A DNA stretch of 64,000 nt from Pseudoxanthomonas sp. YR558 (GTDB taxonomy: Bacteria > Pseudomonadota > Gammaproteobacteria > Xanthomonadales > Xanthomonadaceae). Shown piece by piece: positions 1 through 8,728 of this stretch. Every line of letters starts with the position of its first letter. Position 1 is the stretch's first letter. The position numbers and the translations under genes are program-made. The stretch lies in assembly GCF_900116385.1 (NCBI RefSeq), contig NZ_FPCI01000002.1:558001-622000 (forward strand), written 5' to 3'. The notes beneath the pieces are model-generated. The model worked only from the letters and a program-made list of their open reading frames with translations. It did not search any database and was not told the origin of the DNA.

Positions 1-599
1 TGCGACCGCACACCCAGGCGTTCTGGCGCAGCCTGCCTGCAGGCGAACGTGCGCGCTTCCTGCGCCACCTGCGTTCGTACTGGGAAGTGGCGCGCCATCG
101 CATTGCGCCGCGCGTCGCCGATACCCTGGCCGCGCTGCAGGCGAGTGGACAGCTGCGCGTGCGCGCTGCCCGCCTGCTGCGCGCCGGCCTGCGCGCGCAG
201 GGCGCGGAGGTGCTGCTGCGGGGGCGTGGCCAGGACCGTGTCGATGTCGAACAGTACGACTGCATCATCCGCGCGACCGGACTCGATACCGACATCGTCC
301 GCAGCACGCACCCCTTGGTTTCGCACCTGGTCGACGCAGGCCTGCTGGCGGCGGATCCGCATGGCCTCGGCGTGCAGGCGGGCGACGACCTGCAGGTGCG
401 CGACCGTCAGGGCGACGTCGTGCGCGGGCTGTTCTGCCTCGGCCCGCTGTTGCGTGGGCAGCTGTGGGAAATCACGGCCGTCCCCGAGCTGCGCGCCGCG
501 GCGGCGGCGCTGGCGTCGCGGCTGCAGGAAACCCCGTGCGCAGGCGTTGCACGGCGCGGTGCGGTGGCGCGGGAGCTCGCCCTTTCCGCCGGCTTGTAG
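1..599 (+). CDS. FAD/NAD(P)-binding protein, YdhS-like (C-terminal part)
   Basis: The reading frame is open from base 3, so the gene starts upstream of the window; about 198 residues remain. The text near the start (FLRHLRSYWEVARHRIAP) resembles the region linking the two halves of YdhS/HI0933-like FAD-NAD(P)-binding proteins. A later stretch (YDCIIRATGLDTDI) looks like the end of a dinucleotide-binding fold, and the C-terminus (GLFCLGPLLRGQLWEITAVPELR) resembles their FAD-contacting tail. The N-terminal Rossmann glycine motif is not in the window. The substrate is unknown. The gene ends 3 bases before the convergent yraN stop, with no hairpin seen between them. Confidence 0.7.
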   Translation, partial: RPHTQAFWRSLPAGERARFLRHLRSYWEVARHRIAPRVADTLAALQASGQLRVRAARLLRAGLRAQGAEVLLRGRGQDRVDVEQYDCIIRATGLDTDIVRSTHPLVSHLVDAGLLAADPHGLGVQAGDDLQVRDRQGDVVRGLFCLGPLLRGQLWEITAVPELRAAAAALASRLQETPCAGVARRGAVARELALSAGL

Positions 600-602
600 A
601 AA

Positions 603-980
603 TCAGGCGTCGTCAGCGCGGAACGCGTCGCGGATCCACTCCAGGCGCGGCGCGGCGGGATCGCCGTCGGCGTCGACCACATCGAACCGGCACGGTGCGT
701 TGGCGTACTTCGGGTGGTCCTGCAGGAAACGCAGTGCCGCATGGATCAACCTGCGGCGCTTGCCCGTGTCGACCGATGCCGCACCCCCGCCGAAGGCGCG
801 CGAGCGCCGGTAGCGGACTTCGACGAACACCACGGTTGCGCTGCCGTCGAGCATTACCAGGTCTAGTTCACCGCCGCGGTAGCTCACGTTCGCGGCGATC
901 TCGGTAAGGCCTGCCTTCAGCAGCAGGGCGCGGGCCGCGATTTCGGCCGTGCGCCCGTCGGTACGGCGGTCAGCCGCCAT
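603..980 (-). CDS. yraN: YraN / UPF0102 family nuclease-fold protein
   Basis: The 125-residue product has the usual UPF0102 length. The core [10 protein letters not shown]...[10 protein letters not shown] matches the conserved E-x-D-L...F-V-E-V-(K/R) pattern of this restriction-endonuclease-like fold. The biological role of the family is not settled; a DNA-processing role is inferred from the fold. I chose ATG at 980 ([13 protein letters not shown]) over an upstream in-frame ATG at 1076, because it gives the family length and overlaps the upstream lpoA stop by only 11 bases, as expected for a coupled lpoA-yraN pair. This order beside rsmI is common in gammaproteobacteria. Confidence 0.88.
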   Translation of the reverse strand: MAADRRTDGRTAEIAARALLLKAGLTEIAANVSYRGGELDLVMLDGSATVVFVEVRYRRSRAFGGGAASVDTGKRRRLIHAALRFLQDHPKYANAPCRFDVVDADGDPAAPRLEWIRDAFRADDA

Positions 981-2388
981 CCGCGACGGGCACGGCCTGG
1001 CCGCCGCTGAAGGTCGACCACGACGGCGCGCGCACGACGTTGCCGAAACCATCGAGTTGCAGGCGGCCGGTGGCACCGCGGATGTCGGTGTTGGCGCCCA
1101 GTGCGAGCTTTTCCAGATACGCCGTCAACAACCAGGCGTCGTAGCCGAAGGCGAACAGGCGGGCGGCCGGGCCACGCGCCGTCGGCACGCGTTCGCCGGT
1201 CATGCTCGCCGCCGGCAACGCGGGTACGCCGCGCGAGGTCCAGGTCTCGGTGGGGAACACGATGCCGTCCAGCGCTGCGTCGTCTTCGGCCTTGCCGGTG
1301 CCTGAGGTCAGCTGTGAAGTCCCCACGCGGGTCTTGCCGCCCAGACCGGCCAGCGCGAGCTGCGGCGTCAGGCTGCGCGCGGTAGCGCCACGCACCGCCA
1401 GGAACACGGCATCCACGCCTTCCTGCGCGGCGGCGGCGAGCGGAGCGGACAGGTCGCCCGGGGTCTCGGGCACGCTGATCACGCGTGCGACCTTGCCGCC
1501 GCGTTCGACGAAACGTTCGCGGAACGCCTGCGAGGCGCGACGGCCGTTGTCGTCGCTGCCTTCGATGATCAGCACGGTCTTGCGCTCGCGCGCGCGCACG
1601 TACTCGGCGGCGGCGATGCCGTCGTCTTCCGGCGCCAGCGAGAAGCCGGCCTTGCCATCAGGCGGCGGCACGGTGCCGCGGTTGAGCACCAGCATCGGCA
1701 CCGCGAGATTGGGTTGCTGGAACAAGGCGCTCACTTCATCGCGACCCAGCGGGCCGACCACGAAGTCCGCACCTTCCGCGGCGGCGCGCGCATACGCCGC
1801 CGTTGCGCCGGCGGCGGTGCCGGTGGTGTCGTAGAACTGGATCTCAGGACGGCGGCGACGCTCGCCGTAGTAGCCGGCCAGCAGTCCGTCGCGCACCGGT
1901 GCGGCCGCGGTGGCCAGGTTGCCCGACAGCGGCAGCAGCACGGCCAGCTTCATCGGCGGGCGATAGCCGTCCGCATCCGCGACAGGGCGGTTGCCGGCAT
2001 CGAAATGCCATTGGTTGCCGCGATCGAACGGGCGCGGCAGGGGCAGGCCGCGGCGCTGCAGCGCGCGCCCGGCGAAGTTGTACAGCGGGTCGCCGGCCGG
2101 CAGCGTGGCGGCATCGCGGGCGAGCGTGGCGTCGTCGAGCGTGCCGAGCAGGCGATCGATCTCGCGTGCGTTGTCGCTGCGGGCCTGGCCACTGAGCGCA
2201 CCGTCCTGGCGGGCGAGCGTGGCGGCGCTGGCGAACGCGGGCGAGACGCGAGCCGTCGAGGTGGCCGGTCCCGTTCCCGACGTGGTGGCGCAACTGACCA
2301 GCACGAAGGCGAGCATCAGCGCGGCGAGGGTCCGTCCTAGGCGCACGCGAGTGGAGATCGTGCGGGCATCGTGCAGGTCCATGGGCAT
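970..2388 (-). CDS. lpoA: LpoA/LppC-type penicillin-binding protein activator lipoprotein
   Basis: This is a 472-residue exported lipoprotein. The N-terminus has a basic stretch and a hydrophobic segment ending in the lipobox LVSC (Cys near residue 33), so the mature protein should sit in the outer membrane. The middle region ([29 protein letters not shown]) is the start of a periplasmic-binding-protein-like fold, as in the C-terminal domain of LpoA, which in E. coli activates PBP1A. It is shorter than E. coli LpoA (about 678 residues) because the N-terminal TPR-like domain is reduced, which is common outside enterobacteria. An in-frame ATG two codons downstream is an equally possible start. 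It is divergent from rsmI. Confidence 0.85.
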   Translation of the reverse strand: MPMDLHDARTISTRVRLGRTLAALMLAFVLVSCATTSGTGPATSTARVSPAFASAATLARQDGALSGQARSDNAREIDRLLGTLDDATLARDAATLPAGDPLYNFAGRALQRRGLPLPRPFDRGNQWHFDAGNRPVADADGYRPPMKLAVLLPLSGNLATAAAPVRDGLLAGYYGERRRRPEIQFYDTTGTAAGATAAYARAAAEGADFVVGPLGRDEVSALFQQPNLAVPMLVLNRGTVPPPDGKAGFSLAPEDDGIAAAEYVRARERKTVLIIEGSDDNGRRASQAFRERFVERGGKVARVISVPETPGDLSAPLAAAAQEGVDAVFLAVRGATARSLTPQLALAGLGGKTRVGTSQLTSGTGKAEDDAALDGIVFPTETWTSRGVPALPAASMTGERVPTARGPAARLFAFGYDAWLLTAYLEKLALGANTDIRGATGRLQLDGFGNVVRAPSWSTFSGGQAVPVADGG

Positions 2389-2449
2389 CGTCGGCTTCAG
2401 GCAGGGGAACCGGCTACGATTCTACCCTCAGCCAAGGAACCCCACTGGA

Positions 2450-3271
2450 ATGCCCGCCGGAACCCTGTTCATCGTCGCCACCCCGATCGGCAACCTGGGC
2501 GACCTGACCCCACGTGCGCTGGAGGTGCTGCGCTCGGTCGCCGCCATCTGCGCCGAAGACACGCGGCGGAGCGGCCAGTTGCTGGCGCACTTCGGCGTCT
2601 CCACGCCGCTGGTGGCGCTGCATGAACACAACGAGGACGCCCTGGCGCAGCGGATCGTCGAACGCCTGCAGGCGGGCGATGCGCTGGCGCTGGTCAGCGA
2701 CGCCGGCACGCCGCTGGTCAGCGACCCCGGGTTCCGCCTGGTGCGCGCCGCGCGCGCGGCCGGGATCAAGGTCAGCCCGTTGCCCGGCGCCTGCGCCGCC
2801 ATCGCGGCCTTGAGCGTGGCGGGGTTGCCGAGCGACCGCTTCACGTTCGAAGGCTTCCTGCCGGCGAAGGCGTCCGCGCGACGCGAGCAACTGCAGCGCC
2901 TGGCAGGTGAAGCCCGTACGCTGGTGTTCTACGAGTCCTCGCACCGCATCGCGGAGTCGCTGGCGGACATGCGCGCCGCGTTCGGCGACGACCGGCCGGC
3001 CGTGCTGGCGCGCGAACTGACCAAACTATTCGAAACCGTCCTCGACGGCACCCTGGCCGACCTGCAGGCGCGTGTCGACGCCGACGACAACCAGCGCAAG
3101 GGCGAGTTTGTCGTCATGGTGCAGGGCGCGCCGGACGACGAGACGGCGCAGCTCGCCGAGGGTCGTCGCGTCTACGCGCTGCTCAACGCCCACCTGCCGC
3201 CGTCGGCCGCCGCCAAGCTCGCTGCCGAGATCACCGGCGCGCCGAGGAAGGAGTTGTATGGCGCGCGGTAG
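2450..3271 (+). CDS. rsmI: 16S rRNA (cytidine(1402)-2'-O)-methyltransferase RsmI
   Basis: The 273-residue product belongs to the tetrapyrrole-methylase-fold family. RsmI uses S-adenosylmethionine to methylate the 2'-O of C1402 in the 16S decoding centre. The diagnostic N-terminus TLFIVATPIGNLGDLTPRALEVL is present, followed by AEDTRRSGQLL, LVSDAGTPLVSDPG and a P-G-A-C-A loop, all conserved in RsmI. The frame continues upstream without a stop, but only ATG 2450 puts the family N-terminus at the start. The 61-base gap to the divergent lpoA holds a weak -10-like TACGAT at 2415-2420. Confidence 0.95.
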   Translation: MPAGTLFIVATPIGNLGDLTPRALEVLRSVAAICAEDTRRSGQLLAHFGVSTPLVALHEHNEDALAQRIVERLQAGDALALVSDAGTPLVSDPGFRLVRAARAAGIKVSPLPGACAAIAALSVAGLPSDRFTFEGFLPAKASARREQLQRLAGEARTLVFYESSHRIAESLADMRAAFGDDRPAVLARELTKLFETVLDGTLADLQARVDADDNQRKGEFVVMVQGAPDDETAQLAEGRRVYALLNAHLPPSAAAKLAAEITGAPRKELYGAR

Positions 3272-3304
3272 TGGGCCGTGTTGGCTGGCCTCGAATGCAA
3301 GGGG

Positions 3305-5110
3305 ATGAAGATGAGAATGCGTGAACGGCTCATGGCCGCTGTCGCGATGCTGGTCGTGGTGGCTGTATCGCCCGCTGCGATCGCGTGGACCCAGCCCGAC
3401 GCCCGTGCGCGTTTTGGCCGGCTGGTGGCGGAGAGCCAGAAGGCCGATGACGCGCTGAATCCACTGCGTCTCGCCGAGCGCGGCCTGCCCCCGACCGGGG
3501 CCGTTTTCGTCGACCCCCAGAGCGAGGCCTTTGCCCGGCAGCTGGCGACGAACAAGCGGGCCGAACTGTCGGGCCTGGCCGGCATAGACCGCGCCTCCCT
3601 GGCCGAGAAGGACCAGATCGCCTACGACGCGTTCCGCTACCAGGCCGAGCAGGCGCTCGGCGAAATCGACAGCGGCATCCATGCGATCCGTAACCTGGTG
3701 CCGTTGAACGCCTCCTTCGGTTTGCACGTCGAGTTCCCCGACTACCTGTCGGGCGCGCGCTTCAAGACGGTCGAAGACTACGAAGTGGGGCTGGCCCAGC
3801 TCGGGGGCTTCGCCGACTTCATGGACCGCACGGTGGATCGGATGGAGCAGGGCATGGCCCAGGGCTATCACCCGCCCAAGGTGGTGGTGAACAACGTCCT
3901 GGGGCAGGTCGAGGCCTTCCTGAAGCTGCCGGTCGAGGAAAATCCCTTCTACTCCCCGGTGACGCGTTTCCCTGACGCCATCGGAGCGGCAGACCGCAGC
4001 CGCCTGGAGGCCGCGTATCGCCAGGCCATCGAAGGTCGCGCCACTCCGGCCTACGAGCGATGGCGCACGTTCCTGCGCGAACGCTATCTGCCGGGCGCCA
4101 CCGATGGCGCAGGCCTGTGGGCGATGAAGGACGGCGAGCGGGTCTATGCGTCCCTGCTGGCCCAACACACCACCACGAAGATGAGCGCGCAGCAGATCCA
4201 CCAGCTCGGCGTGGCTGAAGTGGCCAGGATCCGCGCCGCGATGGAACAGGCGCGCCAGGCGACCGGCTTCGACGGCGACCTGCCGGCCTTCTTCGAACAC
4301 GTCCGCACCGGGCCCCGGTTCTACTATTCCAAACCGGAAGACCTCATCGACCACTTCGAACGCATCGAGAAAAAGGTCTGGGAGCGGATGCCTGAACTGT
4401 TCTCGCGTCGTCCGCGTGCCGAATTCGAGCTGCGTCCGCTGCCGGCGCTGGGAGACCAGAGGGGCACGGGCTACTACCGCGCCGGTCCGCCGGACGCGTC
4501 GGAGCCCGGCGTCCTGTACTTCAACATGGCCATGTTGAACACGCGTCCCATCCCGACCCTGGAGACGTTGCAACTGCACGAAGGCGTGCCGGGCCACCAC
4601 TACCAGATTTCGCTGGTCCAGGAGGACGAGAGCCTGCCGGAGCTGTTGCGTTTCGGCCAGGTGCCGGCCACCGCCTACACCGAGGGCTGGGGCCTGTATG
4701 CCGAATCCCTGGGCCAGGAACTGGGCATGTTCACCGATCCCTACCAGTGGTTCGGCCACCTGGACATGGAGATGCTGCGCGCCGTGCGCCTGGTGGTGGA
4801 CACCGGTCTCCACGCCCTGCACTGGGACCGTCAACGCGCGATCGACTACATGCTGGCCAACACCTCCATGGCACCGCGCGACGTGGCGGTCGAGATCGAT
4901 CGCTACATCACCAATCCGGGCCAGGCCTGCGCCTACAAGGTGGGTGAGCTGAAGTTCCAGGAGCTCCGGCGCCGCGCGACCGAGCGCTTGGGCCCGGATT
5001 TCGACATCCGGCGTTTCCACGACCAGGTGCTGGACACCGGTGCCCTGCCGCTGGATGTGCTGGAAGCCAAGATCGACCGCTGGCTGATGTCGAGCGAGGG
5101 GGCGCAGTAG
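3305..5110 (+). CDS. DUF885 family exported protein (putative metallopeptidase), copy 1
   Basis: This 601-residue protein has a Sec-type signal peptide (basic N-terminus, then AAVAMLVVVAVSPAAIA). The family hallmark H-E-G-V-P-G-H-H lies at residues 425-432, followed by YTEGWGLYAE; the two are the expected zinc-ligand and catalytic regions of a gluzincin-like peptidase. DUF885 proteins are mostly uncharacterised, so the substrate is unknown and peptidase activity is inferred. ATG 3305 was chosen over a TTG at 3278 because it directly precedes the signal peptide. It is followed 103 bases later by a second DUF885 gene that shares the same C-terminal motifs (MDVLxA; YPGQAC-like). Confidence 0.85.
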   Translation: MKMRMRERLMAAVAMLVVVAVSPAAIAWTQPDARARFGRLVAESQKADDALNPLRLAERGLPPTGAVFVDPQSEAFARQLATNKRAELSGLAGIDRASLAEKDQIAYDAFRYQAEQALGEIDSGIHAIRNLVPLNASFGLHVEFPDYLSGARFKTVEDYEVGLAQLGGFADFMDRTVDRMEQGMAQGYHPPKVVVNNVLGQVEAFLKLPVEENPFYSPVTRFPDAIGAADRSRLEAAYRQAIEGRATPAYERWRTFLRERYLPGATDGAGLWAMKDGERVYASLLAQHTTTKMSAQQIHQLGVAEVARIRAAMEQARQATGFDGDLPAFFEHVRTGPRFYYSKPEDLIDHFERIEKKVWERMPELFSRRPRAEFELRPLPALGDQRGTGYYRAGPPDASEPGVLYFNMAMLNTRPIPTLETLQLHEGVPGHHYQISLVQEDESLPELLRFGQVPATAYTEGWGLYAESLGQELGMFTDPYQWFGHLDMEMLRAVRLVVDTGLHALHWDRQRAIDYMLANTSMAPRDVAVEIDRYITNPGQACAYKVGELKFQELRRRATERLGPDFDIRRFHDQVLDTGALPLDVLEAKIDRWLMSSEGAQ

Positions 5111-5213
5111 GTCTTGGGCGCGCGTCCTGTTCGGAGAGATTGCGTGATCTCATTCTGCGTTCCGGCCTCTCGGCACTCGAGGCTCAAGACGCCTTGCTTT
5201 GGAGGTGCACCTG

Positions 5214-7028
5214 ATGCGTCGTCGTGAACTGCTGGTCGGCGCCGTGGCGCTCGGCATGACGTGGCCCCTGGCCGCGCGCATGGCCGGTTCGAATCCTGTC
5301 TCCGACACGACGGGGGCTGCGCCAGCCGAGGACGTCCGCCTGGCGGACCTACTGGAACGCCATGCCCAGGCCCTGAAGGCAGAGGAGGGTGGGCCGGATC
5401 GTCTGGCCGACTATTCGCTGGCCGCACGCGCGCGTCACCGACAGGCGACGGTGCGGCGCCTGGACGAACTGGGCGGGATCGACCGTGCCGCACTTTCGGC
5501 CGCTGCGGCCCTGGACTACGACACGGCCCGCTTCGTTTACGAGGCCATGGCGGACCAGTACGGGCGCTACGGCTTTTCCGACATCAACCTGCGACCCAGC
5601 CCTTACGTCGTCAGCCAGATGAACGGTGCCTACTTCTGGCTGCCGGAGGATATCGGCGGACGCTCGCCCATGAAGGACGCGGCGGATGCCGACCGCTATC
5701 TGGACAGGCTGGGCCAGTTCGCTGTCGCCCTGGACCAGGAGACCGAACAGATCCAGCACGACGCAGGTCTGGGTGTCATCCCGCCGGATTTCATTCTGGC
5801 CAAGACCCTGAAGCAGCTCGCGACCTTGCGCGATGCCGCGCCGAACGGCAATGCACTGACGACGTCGGCGCTCGCGCGTGCACGCGATGCCGGGATTGCC
5901 GATCTGGACAGTCGCGCCTCCGCGATCTTCGTCGGGCGTATCGTTCCTGCCCTGCAACGGCAGAGTGAGGCACTCGCGGCCTTGCTGCCCCGCGCCGACG
6001 ATCGGGCGGGCATCTGGGCCAAGCCCGACGGCGAGGCCTACTACGCTTCGGCTCTGCATTCGAACACCACGGCCAGCCATGCGCCGGGGGACCTGCATCA
6101 ACTCGGCCTGGCCTGGGTAAAGGAACTGTCTGCGGAGATCGATCAGCTGCTGCGTGCGCAGGGCTTGGCAAGCGGATCGGTAGGTGAGCGCATGGCCGCC
6201 CTGGATCGCGACCCGCGCTTCCTCAAGCCGGATACGGAAGCGGGACGCCAGGCGATCATCGACTACGCCAGCGCACACCTGGATCGGATCAAGGGCCTGC
6301 TGCCGCGTGGTTTCCACGTGATTCCGGATCGACCGGTCGAAGTGCAGCGCATCTCGCCCGCGATCCAGGACGGCGCGCCGGGCGCTTTCTACAGCGCCAG
6401 CAGCAATCCCGCCCAACCCTCGACCATCTACCTCAACCTGCGCTCGGTCGCGGAGAACGCCCTGTGGCGCATCCCGACCCTGCTGCACCATGAGGGGATA
6501 CCCGGGCACCATTTCCAGGACAGCGTCCTGCGCGAGGCAGGCGGACTGTCGCTGTTCCGGCGGTCGGTGCGTTTTTCGGCCTGGACCGAGGGCTGGGCCC
6601 TGTATGCCGAACAACTGGCGGATGAGCTCGGTGCCTATGACGGCGATCCGGTCGGCCGCATCGGTTACCTGCAAGGCCAACTGTTCCGCGCCTGCCGCGT
6701 GGTGGTGGACACCGGCATCCATCACGCGCGTTGGACCCGCCAGCAGGCCATCGACTGGATGGTGGCCAACGCCGGCGAACATCGCGACGCCGCCGAGCGC
6801 GAGATCGACCGCTATTGCGTCTACCCGGGGCAGGCTTGCAGTTTCATGGTCGGCAAGCAGCAGATCGTTGCTTCGCGCGAGAAAGCGCGGCAGCGCTTGG
6901 GGGCGCGGTTCGACACGCGCGTCTACAACGACTTCATCCTGGCGTCCGGGCCGCTTCCGATGGACGTCCTCGGTGGTGCAGCGGCGCTGATGGCGGGGAT
7001 CACCGGAGCGCCGCGCAAAGCGCTATAG
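5214..7028 (+). CDS. DUF885 family exported protein (putative metallopeptidase), copy 2
   Basis: This 604-residue paralogue of the upstream gene carries the motif H-E-G-I-P-G-H-H at residues 426-433 and WTEGWALYAEQL after it. The N-terminus MRRRELLVGAVALGMTWPLAAR has an RR pair before a hydrophobic stretch and could be a Tat or Sec signal. ATG 5214 is preceded by a good ribosome binding site (GGAGGT at 5201-5206), which decides it over the upstream TTG. The pair looks like an old tandem duplication, since the two proteins align along their length but differ in signal type. Function and substrate are not known. Confidence 0.85.
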   Translation: MRRRELLVGAVALGMTWPLAARMAGSNPVSDTTGAAPAEDVRLADLLERHAQALKAEEGGPDRLADYSLAARARHRQATVRRLDELGGIDRAALSAAAALDYDTARFVYEAMADQYGRYGFSDINLRPSPYVVSQMNGAYFWLPEDIGGRSPMKDAADADRYLDRLGQFAVALDQETEQIQHDAGLGVIPPDFILAKTLKQLATLRDAAPNGNALTTSALARARDAGIADLDSRASAIFVGRIVPALQRQSEALAALLPRADDRAGIWAKPDGEAYYASALHSNTTASHAPGDLHQLGLAWVKELSAEIDQLLRAQGLASGSVGERMAALDRDPRFLKPDTEAGRQAIIDYASAHLDRIKGLLPRGFHVIPDRPVEVQRISPAIQDGAPGAFYSASSNPAQPSTIYLNLRSVAENALWRIPTLLHHEGIPGHHFQDSVLREAGGLSLFRRSVRFSAWTEGWALYAEQLADELGAYDGDPVGRIGYLQGQLFRACRVVVDTGIHHARWTRQQAIDWMVANAGEHRDAAEREIDRYCVYPGQACSFMVGKQQIVASREKARQRLGARFDTRVYNDFILASGPLPMDVLGGAAALMAGITGAPRKAL

Positions 7029-7040
7029 GGCGCGGGGCCA

Positions 7041-7078
7041 GCCCCCTGAGTCAGGGGGCGATTCGCGCCTTTGGCGCG
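7041..7078. repeat. Palindromic repeat, two adjacent hairpins
   Basis: Arms GCCCCCTGA and TCAGGGGGC (7041-7059) form a perfect 9-bp inverted repeat around one base. CGCGCC/GGCGCG (7064-7078) follows with a TTT loop. A near copy of the first palindrome occurs at 7621-7639, on the far side of rnpB. It may act as a terminator for the DUF885 gene, but no T-tract follows. Confidence 0.6.
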
Positions 7079-7128
7079 CATGGGGGTGTGGACGTGCGCA
7101 GCGGTGCCCGATATCTGCGCAGCAGACA

Positions 7129-7158
7129 TTGGGGTATTCGACGGCGAAGCCGTAGAAT
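7129..7158 (+). promoter_or_regulatory. Probable sigma-70 promoter of rnpB
   Basis: A -35-like TTGGGG (7129-7134) and a -10-like TAGAAT (7153-7158) are separated by 18 bases. Transcription would start near 7165, exactly where the 5' strand of the RNase P P1 helix begins. Confidence 0.5.
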
Positions 7159-7165
7159 GCGCGTC

Positions 7166-7517
7166 GGCGGAGTCGGCCAGACAGTCGCGTCATTGGAAAC
7201 AATGCCGAGGAAAGTCCGGGCTCCACAGGGCACGGTGCCAGGTAACGCCTGGGCGGCGCGAGCCGACGGAAAGTGCAACAGAAAGATACCGCCTAAGACT
7301 GCTTCGGCAGGACGGCAAGGGTGAAATGGTGCGGTAAGAGCGCACCGCGAGTCCGGCAACGGACCGGCACGGCAAACCCCACCGGGAGCAAGACCAAATA
7401 GGGAGGCTATGCTGCGGCCCGCAGTGTCTCCGGGTAGGTTGCTTGAGCGTAATGGTGACGTTGCGCCTAGAGGAATGACTGTCCACGACAGAACCCGGCT
7501 TACCGGCCGGCTCCGCC
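7166..7517 (+). ncRNA. rnpB: RNase P RNA, bacterial class A
   Basis: This is the catalytic RNA of RNase P, which trims tRNA 5' leaders. The universal blocks are present: GAGGAAAGTCCGGGCTCC in the 5' part, AACCCCACC..GGAGCAAGACCAAATAGG in the middle, and AGAACCCGGCTTA near the 3' end. The ends were set by the P1 helix: GGCGGAGTCGGCC (7166-7178) pairs with GGCCGGCTCCGCC (7505-7517), 13 pairs with one G-U. The length of about 352 nt fits the class. A 3' terminator with a U-tract is not obvious; tandem hairpins follow directly. Confidence 0.95.
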
Positions 7518-7520
7518 GCC

Positions 7521-7576
7521 AGCTTCAACGCGCGAAGCGCGTTGAAGCTCCCAAAGTTCGCGTTGCGAACTTTGGG
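7521..7576. repeat. Two perfect tandem hairpins after rnpB
   Basis: AGCTTCAACGCGC (7521-7533) pairs perfectly with 7537-7549 across a GAA loop. CCCAAAGTTCGC (7550-7561) pairs perfectly with 7565-7576 across GTT. The two hairpins abut. No U-tract follows, so they are either 3' processing or stability elements of the rnpB transcript, or mobile palindromic repeats. Confidence 0.7.
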
Positions 7577-7620
7577 CCCCAGGTCTTTGTTGCCACCCCC
7601 GCTCGCGCGCTGCGCTCGCC

Positions 7621-7639
7621 GCCCCCTGACTCAGGAGGC
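7621..7639. repeat. Palindromic repeat, near copy of the one at 7041
   Basis: GCCCCCTGA and TCAGGAGGC flank a single C, with one mismatch in the arms. The two copies bracket the rnpB region. Confidence 0.55.
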
Positions 7640-7666
7640 GGATAAAGGCGAGCGATCACAGGGTTC

Positions 7667-7692
7667 CCTGTAGGAGCGACGTAAGTCGCGAC
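7667..7692. repeat. REP-like element (GTAGGAGC family)
   Basis: The unit CCTGTAGGAGCGACGTAAGTCGCGAC contains a GCGAC-GTAA-GTCGC hairpin preceded by GTAGGA. This is the typical form of the short interspersed REP elements of Xanthomonadaceae and pseudomonads, which are moved by REP-associated tyrosine transposases. It lies between rnpB and the NRDE gene. Confidence 0.75.
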
Positions 7693-7732
7693 GGCGAGCC
7701 TCCTGCTTCGATAGCGCTGGCTACGCGCCAGT

Positions 7733-8491
7733 TTAGATCCGCAACGTCGTCTCGCCCTCGAACACGCCGTCCGGACCGAAACGCCGCTCGCTGATCCAGC
7801 CATGGCCCGCGTGGTCGATCGCAATGAGCGTGCTCGCACGGGTGCCGTAGCGAGCATCGCGGATGAAGGCGGGCGAGAGCCTGCGTTCGAGTTCAAGTCC
7901 TACGCCGGTATCGGGAAGGTGGTCGTCGGGTGCGGGTGTTTCGTCCGCCAACGCCTTCCATAGCGGATCGACATCGTCATCGCCGGCGGCGACCCATGCC
8001 GCGAGCCGCGCCTTCAGTGCCACCGTTTTGGGCCAGGGCTCGTCGAGGTCGCCATTGGAGAGCCCGTGCAGGCCCGGTGCCAACGGAATGCGGCGAGGTG
8101 TGGGGTAGTTGCTGAGGTACTCGCAGGTCGTCGCGTCGGCCAGCACCAGGTTGAAGGGGGCGAAGGACTCCGCCGCCACCAGTAAGCCCGCGGTGCGATG
8201 GTCGGCGCCATCGGGCGAGGCCAGGAATCCGGTTGCGAGCTGGCCCCGGGAGGGTGCGCCGGGGACGACGATGGCGGGGTCCCGCACATTGGTCACCACC
8301 GCAACCCGGCCCTGCCGGTCGGTGCCGGCCCAGGTGCCCCCCGATTGCAGATCGCGGCCGGCCAGGATGTCCGCCGGTTCCGTCCAGGCGGCCAGCCCTG
8401 CCGTGGGGCGACCATGGAATTCGTCCCGATTTCCGGCCAGCACAAGCCGCCAGCGGGGGTGGACATTCCAGGCGAGCGCGACCAGGCACAT
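7733..8491 (-). CDS. NRDE family (TANGO2-like) protein
   Basis: The 252-residue protein begins MCLVALAWNVHPRWRLVLAGNRDEF, with the N-R-D-E motif that names the family and a Cys at position 2 that may be exposed as an N-terminal nucleophile. Family members are found from bacteria to humans (TANGO2), with a suggested but unsettled role in lipid or haem handling. ATG 8491 was chosen because the motif sits at the extreme N-terminus in all family members; the frame also opens upstream at 8557. It is divergent from mraZ across 318 bases that hold the dcw control region. No partner gene suggests a pathway. Confidence 0.88.
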   Translation of the reverse strand: MCLVALAWNVHPRWRLVLAGNRDEFHGRPTAGLAAWTEPADILAGRDLQSGGTWAGTDRQGRVAVVTNVRDPAIVVPGAPSRGQLATGFLASPDGADHRTAGLLVAAESFAPFNLVLADATTCEYLSNYPTPRRIPLAPGLHGLSNGDLDEPWPKTVALKARLAAWVAAGDDDVDPLWKALADETPAPDDHLPDTGVGLELERRLSPAFIRDARYGTRASTLIAIDHAGHGWISERRFGPDGVFEGETTLRI

Positions 8492-8621
8492 GCCCCGATT
8501 CTGGACCCCCGGTCTGCGCACTTCCACTCCGCGCGCCCCCGACAACAGGTGCGTCATGTGAAGCGACGGTCACCTCACTGAATCATCGCCAAATCTTAAA
8601 ATTTGAGACGAAACAGCGACT

Positions 8622-8630
8622 TGTGGATAA
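8622..8630 (-). promoter_or_regulatory. Consensus DnaA box
   Basis: The plus strand reads TGTGGATAA, which is TTATCCACA on the minus strand, the full DnaA 9-mer consensus. It lies about 70 bases upstream of the mra promoter. It is a single box with no AT-rich unwinding element beside it, so it is not an origin. A regulatory role is inferred. Confidence 0.5.
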
Positions 8631-8700
8631 GGTTTGAACAAGTCTCTGAAGTTCGCTGCAAGCCATTGATCCGCCAAGCGATTTCCCCTTCGGTTTCCTG

Positions 8701-8728
8701 TTGACAACCCTGTGCGCGGTGCTAAGGT
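8701..8728 (+). promoter_or_regulatory. Promoter of the dcw cluster (Pmra)
   Basis: A consensus -35 TTGACA (8701-8706) is followed after 16 bases by a weak -10 TAAGGT (8723-8728). The start point would be near 8735, about 75 bases before the mraZ GTG. The MraZ-type boxes begin inside the -10, so MraZ bound there would block RNA polymerase. Confidence 0.6.

Noticed and set aside
3026..5020. 664-codon open frame on the minus strand
   Set aside because: It is antisense to the first DUF885 gene and the end of rsmI. Its composition (His/Arg/Gly-rich, no motif) is typical of a shadow frame in high-GC DNA.
8622..8630. Replication origin near the DnaA box
   Set aside because: There is one box only, with no AT-rich region, no dnaA or dnaN, and no strand switch typical of an origin.
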